A DNA stretch of 41,266 bases. Origin: CAYWMP01 sp964459445 (GTDB lineage Bacteria > Desulfobacterota > DSM-4660 > Desulfatiglandales > HGW-15). Below are positions 32,263 through 40,328 of this stretch, one piece after another. The notes below the pieces were generated by a model. It saw nothing but the letters and a program-made list of their open reading frames with translations. It did no database searches and was not told where the DNA came from. The stretch covers positions 1-41,266 of the forward strand of contig CAYWMP010000030.1 in assembly GCA_964459445.1 (NCBI GenBank), written 5' to 3'. The stretch's first letter is position 1, and each line of letters begins with the position of its first letter. Made by a program: the position numbers and the translations under genes.

Positions 32263-32359
32263 GTATCAAAACTCCGTGGGTTTACATTTTGTTATTCGAA
32301 ACACTGCCGTTTGGTTTCAGTAAATTATTGAAATCCTTTGACAATAGCAAAAGCAAGAT

Positions 32360-32566
32360 TCATGCCCTGGTAACACTCCGCATCTTCATTTGGCCGTCAT
32401 TTATAGCGAGATGGGTAAGACGAAGGAGGCCCATGAATCGGTGGAGGAAATCCTCAGGCTAAGCCCGTATTATACGCTGGAGCGTCTGAGGCGAAGGGTA
32501 TTCTTCAGGGATCAAGCCTTGGTTGAACGTGTGGTTGGGGCTTTAAAGAAGGCAGGGCTAGGTTAG
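32360..32566 (+). pseudogene. C-terminal remnant of a TPR protein (adenylate-cyclase type)
   Basis: The plus strand encodes HLHLAVIYSEMGKTKEAHES, EEILRLSPYYTLERL and ALKKAGLG before a stop at 32564-32566. This is the typical end of TPR-containing class III adenylate cyclase-like proteins. No start codon with a ribosome site and no upstream part of the gene are present in the 300-bp gap 32263-32562. It overlaps the end of the inositol phosphate synthase gene by four bases on the other strand. Confidence 0.6.
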
Positions 32567-33714
32567 TATCTTTTTGCGGTAGCCTGCTCCTCTTCTTGAT
32601 AATCAGACCTATCATCCACGCTTTTCATTGATATGAATTCCTCAATCATATGAAACGCCTCATCATCCGTGAACTGGCGTGGTGGATGTTTACAGAAATA
32701 GGCGGAGGGGCCTTCCAAAACCCCGCCCTGGCCACGGTCGAGCGCCAGCTTTGCACATCGAATTGAATCTATGGCAACACCCGCCGAGTTGGGAGAGTCT
32801 TCCACTGAGAGCCGAAGCTCCAAATTCATCGGCACATCGCCAAATAGCTTACCCTCCATTCGTATGAAACAAACCTTGTTGTCCTTTTGCCATGCGATAT
32901 AATCGCTCGGGCCTATATGGATGTTCTCATTTTCAAGGCGGCGCGCCGTGACGGACTGGACCGCCTCGGTTTTGGATTTCTTCTTCGATACAAGGCGTTT
33001 TTGATTGAGCATATTGAGAAAATCGGTGTTTCCGCCTGTGTTGAGCTGATAAGTCCGTTCGAGTTTGACCCCACGCTTTTTAAACAAATCCGTCAGAATT
33101 CTATGGGTAATCGTTGCGCCTAACTGTGATTTGATATCATCTCCGATAAGTGGAAGGTTTTTTGCGGCAAATCGTTTTGCCCATACCGGGCTACTTGCGA
33201 TAAAAACCGGCATATTGTTGATAAAAGCGACGCCCGCATCCAGGGCGCAGCCTGCGTAGAATTGCGTAGCCTCCTCCGAACCCACAGGCATATAGTTGAG
33301 TAGGATTTGCGCCCCGGATTCCCTGAGCGCTTTTGCGATATCTTCTCGTGTGGCTTCAGATTCATGGGCGGGGACAAATGTACGCTTCTCATCGTAGTCT
33401 TGCATATGCTCGGAGAACCCGTCCAAAACCCTTCCCATGCGGACCCTGATTTCAGATTTTGGAATGTCGTGGCAGAAAACCGTCGTACAATTGGGAGGCG
33501 CAAATATGGCTTCACTGACGTCCTTCCCTACTTTCCTCATGTCGATATCAAAAGCTGCAACAACCTCGATGTCGCTCGGCTTGTATCCTCCGATTTCCCA
33601 ATGCATTAAACCGATTGCGTCTTCAGGTGTCTTGTCTTTGTAATAATGAATTCCCTGAATTAAAGAACTTGAGCAATTACCTACACCAGCAATAGCAATA
33701 CCTATTTTGCTCAT
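32563..33714 (-). CDS. ino1: myo-Inositol-1-phosphate synthase
   Basis: The 383-residue enzyme converts glucose-6-phosphate to 1D-myo-inositol 3-phosphate with bound NAD. The N-terminal NAD motif is AIAGVGNCSSSLIQGI, and the family blocks LNYMPVGSEEATQFYAGCAL, AFINNMPVFIASSP, GDDIKSQLGATITHR, LNTGGNTDFLNM and SPNSAGVAIDSIRCAKLA are all present. It is the short archaeal/actinobacterial type, not the 530-residue eukaryotic type. The ATG has GGGGGG before it, and a 28-bp palindrome lies upstream. It is transcribed away from the glycosyltransferase/deacetylase genes but is the nearest source of inositol phosphate for them. In bacteria the enzyme supplies mycothiol, inositol lipids or solutes. Confidence 0.95.
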   Translation of the reverse strand: MSKIGIAIAGVGNCSSSLIQGIHYYKDKTPEDAIGLMHWEIGGYKPSDIEVVAAFDIDMRKVGKDVSEAIFAPPNCTTVFCHDIPKSEIRVRMGRVLDGFSEHMQDYDEKRTFVPAHESEATREDIAKALRESGAQILLNYMPVGSEEATQFYAGCALDAGVAFINNMPVFIASSPVWAKRFAAKNLPLIGDDIKSQLGATITHRILTDLFKKRGVKLERTYQLNTGGNTDFLNMLNQKRLVSKKKSKTEAVQSVTARRLENENIHIGPSDYIAWQKDNKVCFIRMEGKLFGDVPMNLELRLSVEDSPNSAGVAIDSIRCAKLALDRGQGGVLEGPSAYFCKHPPRQFTDDEAFHMIEEFISMKSVDDRSDYQEEEQATAKRY

Positions 33715-33774
33715 GTATGAACTCCCCCCTTTCCGCTTCCATCCAGCCTTTGACCGATCCTATTGATGATATTT

Positions 33775-33802
33775 TGGCAAAAATCTCGAGCCATTTTTGC
33801 CA
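33775..33802. promoter_or_regulatory. Palindromic operator candidate upstream of ino1
   Basis: TGGCAAAAAT at 33775-33784 and ATTTTTGCCA at 33793-33802 form a perfect 10-bp inverted repeat with an eight-base spacer containing CTCGAG. It is about 60-90 bases before the start codon, where a repressor or activator could act. Confidence 0.55.
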
Positions 33803-33985
33803 CAGTCGTTTTTCATTCTTACCGCCCATAGAAAAAAAACAATACTGATTCAAAAGAGTATTTTGGGTTCAAAAGGGAATTGAAAAATTGAAGGGATAAC
33901 TTTTATAGAATATTACGTTTATCTTTATTCATGGTTAGATGCATTGTCAATAGGGGGGAACCAAAACGACCTGCAGCTTTCTTTG

Positions 33986-34315
33986 CTAAGCATTCATCTC
34001 GAATGAAATTGCAACCTCATTTTCCGACAATTGTTCGCCCATGATGGGCTTGCCCGGAACTCCGAACAGGTACAACTGTTCTCCCCTCCCCGTGCGTATT
34101 GCCACCTTGAGATCGTTTGTCAGCGATAATCTGTTCGCCCTGCTGTCAGTCCATTCCCCCAGGAGGTTTTCCCCTATGGAAAGGCTTATGCCATTCGATC
34201 CATCCCGAATCACCCCTGCCCTAATCTTAAGGGTAACTTTTCTGACTCTGTTCTCTTTGTTAGTTCCTTCTCCAGCCACAAATAACACCCCAAGCCGCCT
34301 TTGGGCAACAAGCAA
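33986..34315 (-). CDS. Hypothetical protein
   Basis: A 109-codon frame on the minus strand, beginning at TTG with alternative GTG starts downstream, has a protein-like, beta-rich composition (KVTLKIRAGVI, ISLSIGENLLGEW, LKVAIRTGRGEQLYLFGVP) and ends in SENEVAISFEMNA. I do not recognise a family, and there is no convincing ribosome site. The opposite-strand frame over the same bases looks like a shadow. It lies between ino1 and the first cyanophycinase-like gene, in a space that otherwise has no gene. Confidence 0.4.
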   Translation of the reverse strand: MLVAQRRLGVLFVAGEGTNKENRVRKVTLKIRAGVIRDGSNGISLSIGENLLGEWTDSRANRLSLTNDLKVAIRTGRGEQLYLFGVPGKPIMGEQLSENEVAISFEMNA

Positions 34316-34534
34316 ATCAAAGGGATAGCCTATCTTTATAAAGCCTTATCAGATTTCTACCATTTTGGTCAAATTCCGTTCAGCGTGGAAGGGCCTCAAG
34401 GGAAATCGAAGGTGTCGAATGTGAATAAGAAAAGCCTATCGCTTGACCGCCTTGTTCGCAGAACTATATTCTTATGAATAAACAAGTATCATTTGGCAAC
34501 GAATAAAAAGCCCGATTAATTACGAGGAATATTT

Positions 34535-35227
34535 ATGGGTTACATCCTTCTTGAAGGCGGCGCTGAATTTGGCGGAAAAATGGCTGAGCCGGACCGGCGA
34601 GCCATGGAACTCGCAGGAGGCCTTAAAATCCCGGTGCGTATCATCCCTGCAGCCGCAGCGCCGGATGACAATCATGAACGGGCCGGTCGAAATGGTGTCC
34701 GGTGGTTTGAAAATCTCGGTGCATCGAATGTCTCTTCTCTCCCTCTCATTGACCGGACCTCGGCTGATGACCCCAAGGTGGTCCAATTGCTGAGTGAATC
34801 TAAACTGGTTTATCTCCTCGGTGGCTTCACCCATCACCTGGGCCAAAGCCTGGCGGGCAGTGGGTCATGGGAGGCCATCAGGTCGGCCCATGAAGCCGGT
34901 GCGGTCATCGCCGGCAGCAGCGCCGGCGCCATGGTCCTCTGTGAAAACTATTATCACCCTTCTGCCGACGAGACGGTTCAAGGTCTAGGAATGGTTTCCG
35001 GCGCCTGCGTTTTGCCTCACCATGATACCTTTGGCGAGAAATGGGCGCCACGTCTGGTCCATTTGCTGCCAGGTGCGATTCTCATTGGAATTGATGAAGA
35101 GACGGGAATGATCAACGACGGCCCTGATGGTCAATGGCAGGTTTATGGGAAAGGCGAGGTGACCCTGTATAAGGCAGGCAAAAAAGCAAACTACGGATCT
35201 AACCAACCTTTTGAACTCGCGATTTAA
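34535..35227 (+). CDS. Peptidase S51/cyanophycinase-like protein
   Basis: The 230-residue protein belongs to the type 1 glutamine amidotransferase-like S51 superfamily. LLEGGAEFGGKM opens the fold, VYLLGGFTHHL is the typical pre-nucleophile loop, and IAGSSAGAMVLC contains the presumed nucleophile Ser in the SSAGA elbow. HHDTFGEKW supplies a His and IGIDEETGM the acidic position. Family members cleave beta-aspartyl or alpha-aspartyl bonds, for example in cyanophycin or peptides. No cyanophycin synthetase is nearby. GAGGAA precedes the ATG. It is followed by a second, larger member of the same fold at 35420, with which it probably works. Confidence 0.85.
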   Translation: MGYILLEGGAEFGGKMAEPDRRAMELAGGLKIPVRIIPAAAAPDDNHERAGRNGVRWFENLGASNVSSLPLIDRTSADDPKVVQLLSESKLVYLLGGFTHHLGQSLAGSGSWEAIRSAHEAGAVIAGSSAGAMVLCENYYHPSADETVQGLGMVSGACVLPHHDTFGEKWAPRLVHLLPGAILIGIDEETGMINDGPDGQWQVYGKGEVTLYKAGKKANYGSNQPFELAI

Positions 35228-35419
35228 ACCGTTGAAATGGTGACAAACCCCCTTTCGAGTCTTATGATTGTTTATCGTGTCCAAAGGAAAAAGTTGGCAT
35301 TCTCATTCGCGCCTTGATTCGAAGAATAAGGTGGCTTTTTCGAGCGACCTTCTTTTTTTCCTGAATAGAAGTCCGTGCGACATAATGATTTTAAGGTGAT
35401 TTGGACGAAGGTGGCTGAC

Positions 35420-36673
35420 ATGTCTTCAAAAAAAGGCACCATTGCTCTGATGGGATCAGGTGAAATGACCTCAACCATGGTGGAAGTTCACAAAGAACTT
35501 CTGGCCGGGCTGACCGTTCCCCGTGATACGGTATTCTTGGATACCCCTGCAGGTTTTCAACTCAATGTTGACCAGCTGTCCCAACGAGCCGTGGAGTACT
35601 TCCGTACCCAGGTTCAACAGGACATGTCCATTGCCACCTACAAATCCAAGGAGCTTACAGCGCCCTATGAAGCCGAGCAGGCATTTCACACCTTGCGAGA
35701 AGCCGGGTTTATACTCATCGGTCCAGGCAGTCCGACCTATGCGGTTCGTGAATGGGTGCAATCGCCCATACCGGAAATTCTCATCAATCGAGTAGAAGCA
35801 GGGGGATGCCTGGTGGCAGCCAGTGCCGCGGCCCTCACAGTAGGACGTTTCACGGTACCCGTATATGAGGTCTACAAAGTAGGACAGGAGCTTCATTGGG
35901 TGGAGGGAATGAATATCCTGGAGCATTTCGGCTTTGACCTGGTGGTTGTTCCCCATTGGAACAACGCTGAGGGCGGAACCCATGACACACGCTTCTGCTA
36001 CATGGGTGAAGCGCGCTTCAAGAAACTCGAATCCATGCTGCCCCAAGACGTCTCAATCATCGGCCTTGATGAACACACCGCCTGTCTCATGGATCTTGAT
36101 AGGGAAGAAGCGGTGATAAAGGGCATAGGCCGTGTAACCCTGCGCCGTCTTGGCCTGGAAAGGGCTTTTGAGAAGGGAGATCGAGTTCCCCTGGATCTGC
36201 TCCGCGGAGAGGCGGTTGGACAAGATTGGAAAGCCGCGACGCAGGAAGAGAGAGCAGCCGGACCTACACCTGAAACCCTGGACCGATCCTTCTGGGAAAA
36301 AATACATGAGATTGAAGAATCGTTTCATAAGGGTCTCGAAGACCATGAGCTCAAAAAAACAACCAACGCCCTTTTGGAGCTTGATCGAACGATTTGGCAG
36401 GCAAAGGAAGACCTAGAAAGTGATGAATTTATCTCCCAGGCTAGGGATATCCTGCGGGAGATGATCGTTACCCTCGGCGTTAAGCTCGAGTCCTCCCCGA
36501 AGAGCAAAGAAGATTCCATGGCCCCTCTTTTGGATAAATTGGTAGACTTGCGGGAGAAATACAGGGGAAACAGGCAATGGGAGGAGGCCGATGCGATTCG
36601 AGATACCCTTATGCAAGCGGATATCGTCATTGAGGATACCAAAAACGCTTCAAGGTGGAGAATAAAGACTTAG
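35420..36673 (+). CDS. Cyanophycinase-like domain fused to CysRS C-terminal tRNA-binding domain
   Basis: The 417-residue protein has two parts. Residues 5-270 are an S51/GATase-1-like domain (GTIALMGSGEMTSTMVEVHK, IGPGSPTYAVREW, VAASAAALTVG at the nucleophile elbow, IGLDEHTACLMD). The elbow has Ala-Ser-Ala-Ala instead of Ser-Ser-Ala-Gly, so peptidase activity may be altered. Residues about 295-417 match the C-terminal part of cysteinyl-tRNA synthetase: a DALR-like helical bundle (TNALLELDRTIWQAKEDL, DILREMIVTLGVKL) and the end LVDLREKYRGNRQWEEADAI and DIVIEDTKNASRWR, the usual CysRS tail. No CysRS catalytic domain with HIGH or KMSKS is present. Start at ATG 35420 (GGTGG upstream). I know of no described protein with this combination. 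Confidence 0.85.
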   Translation: MSSKKGTIALMGSGEMTSTMVEVHKELLAGLTVPRDTVFLDTPAGFQLNVDQLSQRAVEYFRTQVQQDMSIATYKSKELTAPYEAEQAFHTLREAGFILIGPGSPTYAVREWVQSPIPEILINRVEAGGCLVAASAAALTVGRFTVPVYEVYKVGQELHWVEGMNILEHFGFDLVVVPHWNNAEGGTHDTRFCYMGEARFKKLESMLPQDVSIIGLDEHTACLMDLDREEAVIKGIGRVTLRRLGLERAFEKGDRVPLDLLRGEAVGQDWKAATQEERAAGPTPETLDRSFWEKIHEIEESFHKGLEDHELKKTTNALLELDRTIWQAKEDLESDEFISQARDILREMIVTLGVKLESSPKSKEDSMAPLLDKLVDLREKYRGNRQWEEADAIRDTLMQADIVIEDTKNASRWRIKT

Positions 36674-36725
36674 ATGAATCGTCCGATTGCGGTGGAACGA
36701 AAATTTACTCTCCTTCGCCAGAATA

Positions 36726-36745
36726 CCCCACGGCTTGCCGCGGGG
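36726..36745. repeat. Extragenic palindrome (CCCCRCGGCTTGCCGCGGGG type)
   Basis: CCCCACGG-CTTG-CCGCGGGG forms an eight-pair stem with one mismatch. It lies within an open frame upstream of the acyltransferase, but its repeat character indicates non-coding space, which supports the later TTG start of that gene. Confidence 0.6.
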
Positions 36746-36780
36746 AGGTTTCACTATCTATTTTGTTAGGAGTTTCGATA

Positions 36781-37773
36781 TTGCCCACTAACGACAGCCC
36801 CTACACAATAACCCATGAAACTTTCGACACCCTTTATTCCATCTGGCAAGACCCCAAAAAGTCCCTGAGATGGTTCTGTCCCTTTGTCCTGCCTGCCTGG
36901 CTGGAGGTCTGGTGGACTGCTTTTGGACATGGGGCGAAACCCTATATCTGTTCTGTATGGCAAGAAGATGAGTTGCTTGGCGTAGCTCCGCTGCTAAAGA
37001 AACAGGATTGCGTGAGCTTCATCGGTGATGTTGAAGTTTGCGATTATCAAGACTTTATCATTACCCCCGGAAAGGAAGAGGCGTTCTTCAGAATCCTTGT
37101 GGACCATTTGAAGCAAGAAGGCATCAAGCAGATAGATCTGGCGCACCTCCGTCCTGATTCATCGGTGCTCGCCTATCTAGCCCCGGAAGTGGAAAAACTG
37201 GGATGCGGCGCCTCTTCCGAACAGGAGGAGGTGAGTTCTGAAATGGATCTGCCCGCGACCTGGGAAGATTTCTTGCTGATGCTGAGCGGAAAAGAACGCC
37301 ATGAAGTGAGACGCAAACTCAGGAGACTTCGGGAATCCGGCCGCATCGACTATCGCATGGTCAAAGAAATGGGAGATGTGGGGGACGGGATGGATACGTT
37401 CATGTCCCTTTTTGAATCCAACAAATCAGACAAAGCAGCATTCATGGACCCTGCGATGACCTCCTTTTTCCGTGCACTGGCCGATGCAATGGCCAAAATG
37501 GGCATACTTAATTTGTTTTTCTTGGATCTGGACAACCAACCAACCGCAGCGGTCATGTGTTTCGATTTTAACGGCATCACATACCTTTACAATAGCGGGT
37601 ACGACGATCGATACCGATCCCTGAGTGTCGGACTGCTTTGCAAGGTCCTAAATATCAAGGACAGCATTGAGAGGGGGAAGAAAAAGTACGATTTCTTAAA
37701 GGGGGATGAACGTTACAAATCAAAGCTTGGGGGCAAAAATATCCCTTTGTACAGATATAGGGTGAATCTTTGA
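36781..37773 (+). CDS. FemX/CelD (BcsL)-like GNAT-fold acyltransferase
   Basis: The 330-residue protein starts at a TTG at 36781 with TAGGAG eight bases before it; a longer frame from 36655 would run through the extragenic palindrome and overlap the previous gene. FVLPAWLEVWWTAFGHG is typical of the CelD/BcsL acetyltransferase family, which is related to FemABX peptidyltransferases. KERHEVRRKLRRLRESG and the C-terminal half TAAVMCFDFNGITYLYNSGY and SVGLLCKVLNIKDSIERGKK with YDFLKGDERYKSKLG complete the pattern. Members transfer acyl groups from acyl-CoA or, in the Fem group, from aminoacyl-tRNA. It stands between the CysRS-tail fusion and the MshA-like glycosyltransferase, so it could supply the acylation step of the pathway. 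Confidence 0.85.
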   Translation: MPTNDSPYTITHETFDTLYSIWQDPKKSLRWFCPFVLPAWLEVWWTAFGHGAKPYICSVWQEDELLGVAPLLKKQDCVSFIGDVEVCDYQDFIITPGKEEAFFRILVDHLKQEGIKQIDLAHLRPDSSVLAYLAPEVEKLGCGASSEQEEVSSEMDLPATWEDFLLMLSGKERHEVRRKLRRLRESGRIDYRMVKEMGDVGDGMDTFMSLFESNKSDKAAFMDPAMTSFFRALADAMAKMGILNLFFLDLDNQPTAAVMCFDFNGITYLYNSGYDDRYRSLSVGLLCKVLNIKDSIERGKKKYDFLKGDERYKSKLGGKNIPLYRYRVNL

Positions 37774-37864
37774 TTATGATGATTATATTCCAAAGTTAAA
37801 TGATAGCCCTGCCTCTCTTGCGAAGGTGAAGGGCATTCCTATATGAAATGATGAGGTTGATCCT

Positions 37865-39127
37865 GTGAAACAAGAAAAGTTGAGAATCGCAATACTAAGT
37901 GTACATTCAAGTCCGGTTGGCGAACTGGGGACAAACGATACAGGAGGCATGAGTGTTTGCACACGCGAGTTGGCGCGAGAAATGGGAGCGCAGGGACATC
38001 AAGTCGATATGTTCACACGTCTCCGCGGTTCTGAAAGTGCTCCGTGCCTCGATCTCTATGAAAACGTGCGGCTCATTCATTTAAATGCCGGAAACGGAAA
38101 ACCCTTAAGCAAAATGGAGCTTTACCCTCACCTGGGAAATTTTTTTCAGGAATTAGTGCGCTACGCATACCGGGAAGACCGCACTTACGATTTAATACAC
38201 AGTCATTATTGGATTTCCGGGAAGGTGGGCATTTGGGCCCAGGCGCGTTGGGACGTTCCCCATATCATATCCTACCATACTCTGGGAGCGGCAAAAAACC
38301 ATATCGCCGGCGCTGAGCGGGAACCTAAACTCCGTGTTGATTCCGAAATGGAATTGGCGAAGTCCTGCGACCGTATTCTTGCCACCACGAAGAGGGAGAA
38401 GGGTTATTTAGAGGAATTCTATGGTGCTCAATCCGAGTCAATCGGCGTTGTGCCCTGTGGCGTAAATTTGAACCTTTTCCGTCCCATGGACCGATTGGAA
38501 TCGCGAATCCAATTGGGTCTTGATCAAGACAAATCGATCATTTTGTATGTGGGAAGGTTTGCGCCCTCTAAAGGAACCGACCGGTTATTGGAGGCCGTGG
38601 CCCATCTTAAAAACCATCCCGAGATAAAACTCATCGTTATTGGTGGCGATGGCGACAAATCCCCAGAAGAGGAGAACCTTCGCGGCTTATGCAGGGATTG
38701 GGGAATTCTAGACCGCGTTACCTTTACCGGGAGACAGCAGCAGGAGAATTTGCCGACCTATTACAGTGCCGCTGATGTCTTGGCGGTTCCATCCCGTTAC
38801 GAGAGCTTCGGGCTGGTTGCGCTCGAATCTCTGGCATGCGGCACCCCGGTTGTTTCAACCAATGTAGGGGCCATGGAGAGCATCATTCAGGAAGGCGAGA
38901 CGGGACATATCATACCCAATGGCTCTCCTCAACATTTGGCTAAGGGCATTGAAGCATTCATCATGAATTCCAGGCCAGGCTCAAAAGAGGCGATACGTGA
39001 ATCCGCGCAGGAATATAGCTGGTCAAGGGTAGCCTCACTCATGTTGAACGAATACACCTCGGTTATCGACCAATATCAGGCTACAAATGCCTTAAATATG
39101 GTGTATAAGGTTGGCTGCTGTAATTGA
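37865..39127 (+). CDS. MshA-like GT4 glycosyltransferase (inositol-phosphate GlcNAc transferase candidate)
   Basis: The 420-residue GT-B enzyme is close to MshA/sucrose-phosphate-synthase-type GT4 proteins. The N-terminal loop SVHSSPVGELGTNDTGGM matches the MshA signature (SVHTSPL-x-PGTGDAGGM), and YDLIHSHYWISGKVG, HTLGAAKN and PCGVNLNLFRP follow as in MshA. Catalytic R231 and K236 in GRFAPSKG and the E-x7-E motif at E313 and E321 in ESFGLVALE are present. MshA transfers GlcNAc from UDP-GlcNAc to 1D-myo-inositol 3-phosphate, the product of the nearby ino1. The GTG start has GAGGT upstream. A deacetylase of the MshB type follows. The acceptor is inferred; sucrose- or malate-type acceptors are the main alternatives. 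Confidence 0.87.
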   Translation: MKQEKLRIAILSVHSSPVGELGTNDTGGMSVCTRELAREMGAQGHQVDMFTRLRGSESAPCLDLYENVRLIHLNAGNGKPLSKMELYPHLGNFFQELVRYAYREDRTYDLIHSHYWISGKVGIWAQARWDVPHIISYHTLGAAKNHIAGAEREPKLRVDSEMELAKSCDRILATTKREKGYLEEFYGAQSESIGVVPCGVNLNLFRPMDRLESRIQLGLDQDKSIILYVGRFAPSKGTDRLLEAVAHLKNHPEIKLIVIGGDGDKSPEEENLRGLCRDWGILDRVTFTGRQQQENLPTYYSAADVLAVPSRYESFGLVALESLACGTPVVSTNVGAMESIIQEGETGHIIPNGSPQHLAKGIEAFIMNSRPGSKEAIRESAQEYSWSRVASLMLNEYTSVIDQYQATNALNMVYKVGCCN

Positions 39128-39311
39128 TTCAGGCACTGGGGATTTACATAGGATTTCAGATAATGATTTTGGTAAGGCCAGAGAGAGATTTTTGAGTAAG
39201 GCCTACATGAATAGTACGTCGTCGATAAAATCGACCGATAACGCAGCCAAAAAATTTATATGGAAGCCTAGCTCCATTATACGTGACTACTGGCGGATGA
39301 CGAGAACAAGA

Positions 39312-40007
39312 ATGACCGAAAAAGCGGATATATTGGTGGTAACGGCCCACCCCGATGACGCCGAATTCGGCGTGGCCGGGACCGTGGCACGCTGGACTGC
39401 AGAAGGAAAGCAAGTCGTATACGTGGTGTGCACCAATGGGGATAAGGGAACGAGCGACCGCAGCGTTAACCCTGAGGATTTGGTAAAGATCAGGCAAAAG
39501 GAGCAACGGGCTGCCACCAAAATCTTGGGCGTGCGAGAGGTCGTGTTTCTGGGATATTCAGATCAGGGATTGGAAGATACGCCGGAGTTTCGAAAAAAGG
39601 TCGTTCGTGTCATAAGGGAGTATCGGCCAAGCATTGTGGTGACCTCCGATCCCTACCGCCGTTATGTTTGGCATCGCGATCACCGAATTTCAGGACAGGT
39701 GACCCTCGATGCCGTGTTTCCCTATGCCAGGGATCATCTCGCCTATCCCGATCTTCTTGATGAAGGCCTGGAGCCCCACAAGGTCGACGAGATGCTATTC
39801 TGGGCCACGGAAAATACGAACTACCGTGTCGACATCACGGATACCTTTGATAAAAAGCTGGCCGCACTGAAAGCACACGAGAGCCAACTGGGGGAATTTG
39901 ATATTCCTAATATGGAAGAATGGCTCAGGAGTCGGTGTAAAGAAATGGCCAAGGGCGAAGACTACGAGCTAGGGGAAGCCTTCCACCGCGAACTCATCAC
40001 CTGGTAA
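39312..40007 (+). CDS. PIG-L/MshB-like N-acetylglucosaminyl-inositol deacetylase candidate
   Basis: The LmbE/PIG-L family protein is a zinc-dependent N-deacetylase of GlcNAc-containing substrates. The metal site is TAHPDDAEFG (H13 and D16 from this start) and WHRDHR (H124). GYSDQGLEDTPEFRKKVVRV and DITDTFDKKLAALKAHESQL are typical of the family. The frame is open from 39111, overlapping the glycosyltransferase by 17 bases, but the extra 67 residues are not family-like. I chose the ATG at 39312 just before the first beta strand; the ATG at 39207 is an alternative, behind AAGG. MshB removes the acetyl group from the MshA product, and the order MshA-like then MshB-like fits this. Confidence 0.88.
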   Translation: MTEKADILVVTAHPDDAEFGVAGTVARWTAEGKQVVYVVCTNGDKGTSDRSVNPEDLVKIRQKEQRAATKILGVREVVFLGYSDQGLEDTPEFRKKVVRVIREYRPSIVVTSDPYRRYVWHRDHRISGQVTLDAVFPYARDHLAYPDLLDEGLEPHKVDEMLFWATENTNYRVDITDTFDKKLAALKAHESQLGEFDIPNMEEWLRSRCKEMAKGEDYELGEAFHRELITW

Positions 40008-40101
40008 GAACAATCCAATATCTCACAGAGCCCAAGAAGAACCCAGAGAAACTAAAAAACCGCAAGAATTTTTGGACGCGGATTTACAGGATAATCAGGA
40101 T

Positions 40102-40229
40102 CGCTTAAGGCAAATCGTGAAGAACGTTATGATGGGAGAATGGACTTGCCATTTTCCCACCATAACATTTTTCACGACAAACCGATGCTTCTGCATCGGG
40201 ATTTCCTGCTTCGCAGGAATCCTTAAGCG
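40102..40229. repeat. Structured multi-hairpin element with terminal inverted repeats
   Basis: CGCTTAAGG at 40102-40110 and CCTTAAGCG at 40221-40229 close the element. Inside lie a long imperfect hairpin (40115-40143 with 40149-40177, loop ACTTG), CCGATGC-ttct-GCATCGG at 40182-40199 and TTCCTGC-ttc-GCAGGAA at 40203-40219. The result is a closed stem with three arms. It has no coding capacity and resembles a MITE-like or structured extragenic element. A further hairpin CCCCGA/TCGGGG lies at 40281-40298. No gene is seen in 40008-40328. Confidence 0.65.
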
Positions 40230-40328
40230 GTTTAATTTTTTGATAGACCGAATTCTCTGAGGTCTCTGTGGACTCGGCGACCCCGAACAAGGTCGGGGGA
40301 ACGGGCGAGAGATTCAGTCATGCAGCCC

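Noticed and set aside
34041..34328. Plus-strand frame of 95 codons opposite the hypothetical gene
   Set aside because: Low-complexity, Ser/Arg-rich composition of a shadow frame and no ribosome site.
35420..36673. Gene as MshC (cysteine:GlcN-inositol ligase)
   Set aside because: MshC needs the CysRS catalytic domain with HIGH and KMSKS, which is absent; only the tRNA-binding tail is present.
36655..36780. N-terminal extension of the FemX-like protein
   Set aside because: It runs through an extragenic palindrome and overlaps the previous gene; TTG at 36781 has a good ribosome site.
40072..40260. 62-codon plus-strand frame
   Set aside because: It is the translation of the multi-hairpin element and not protein-like.
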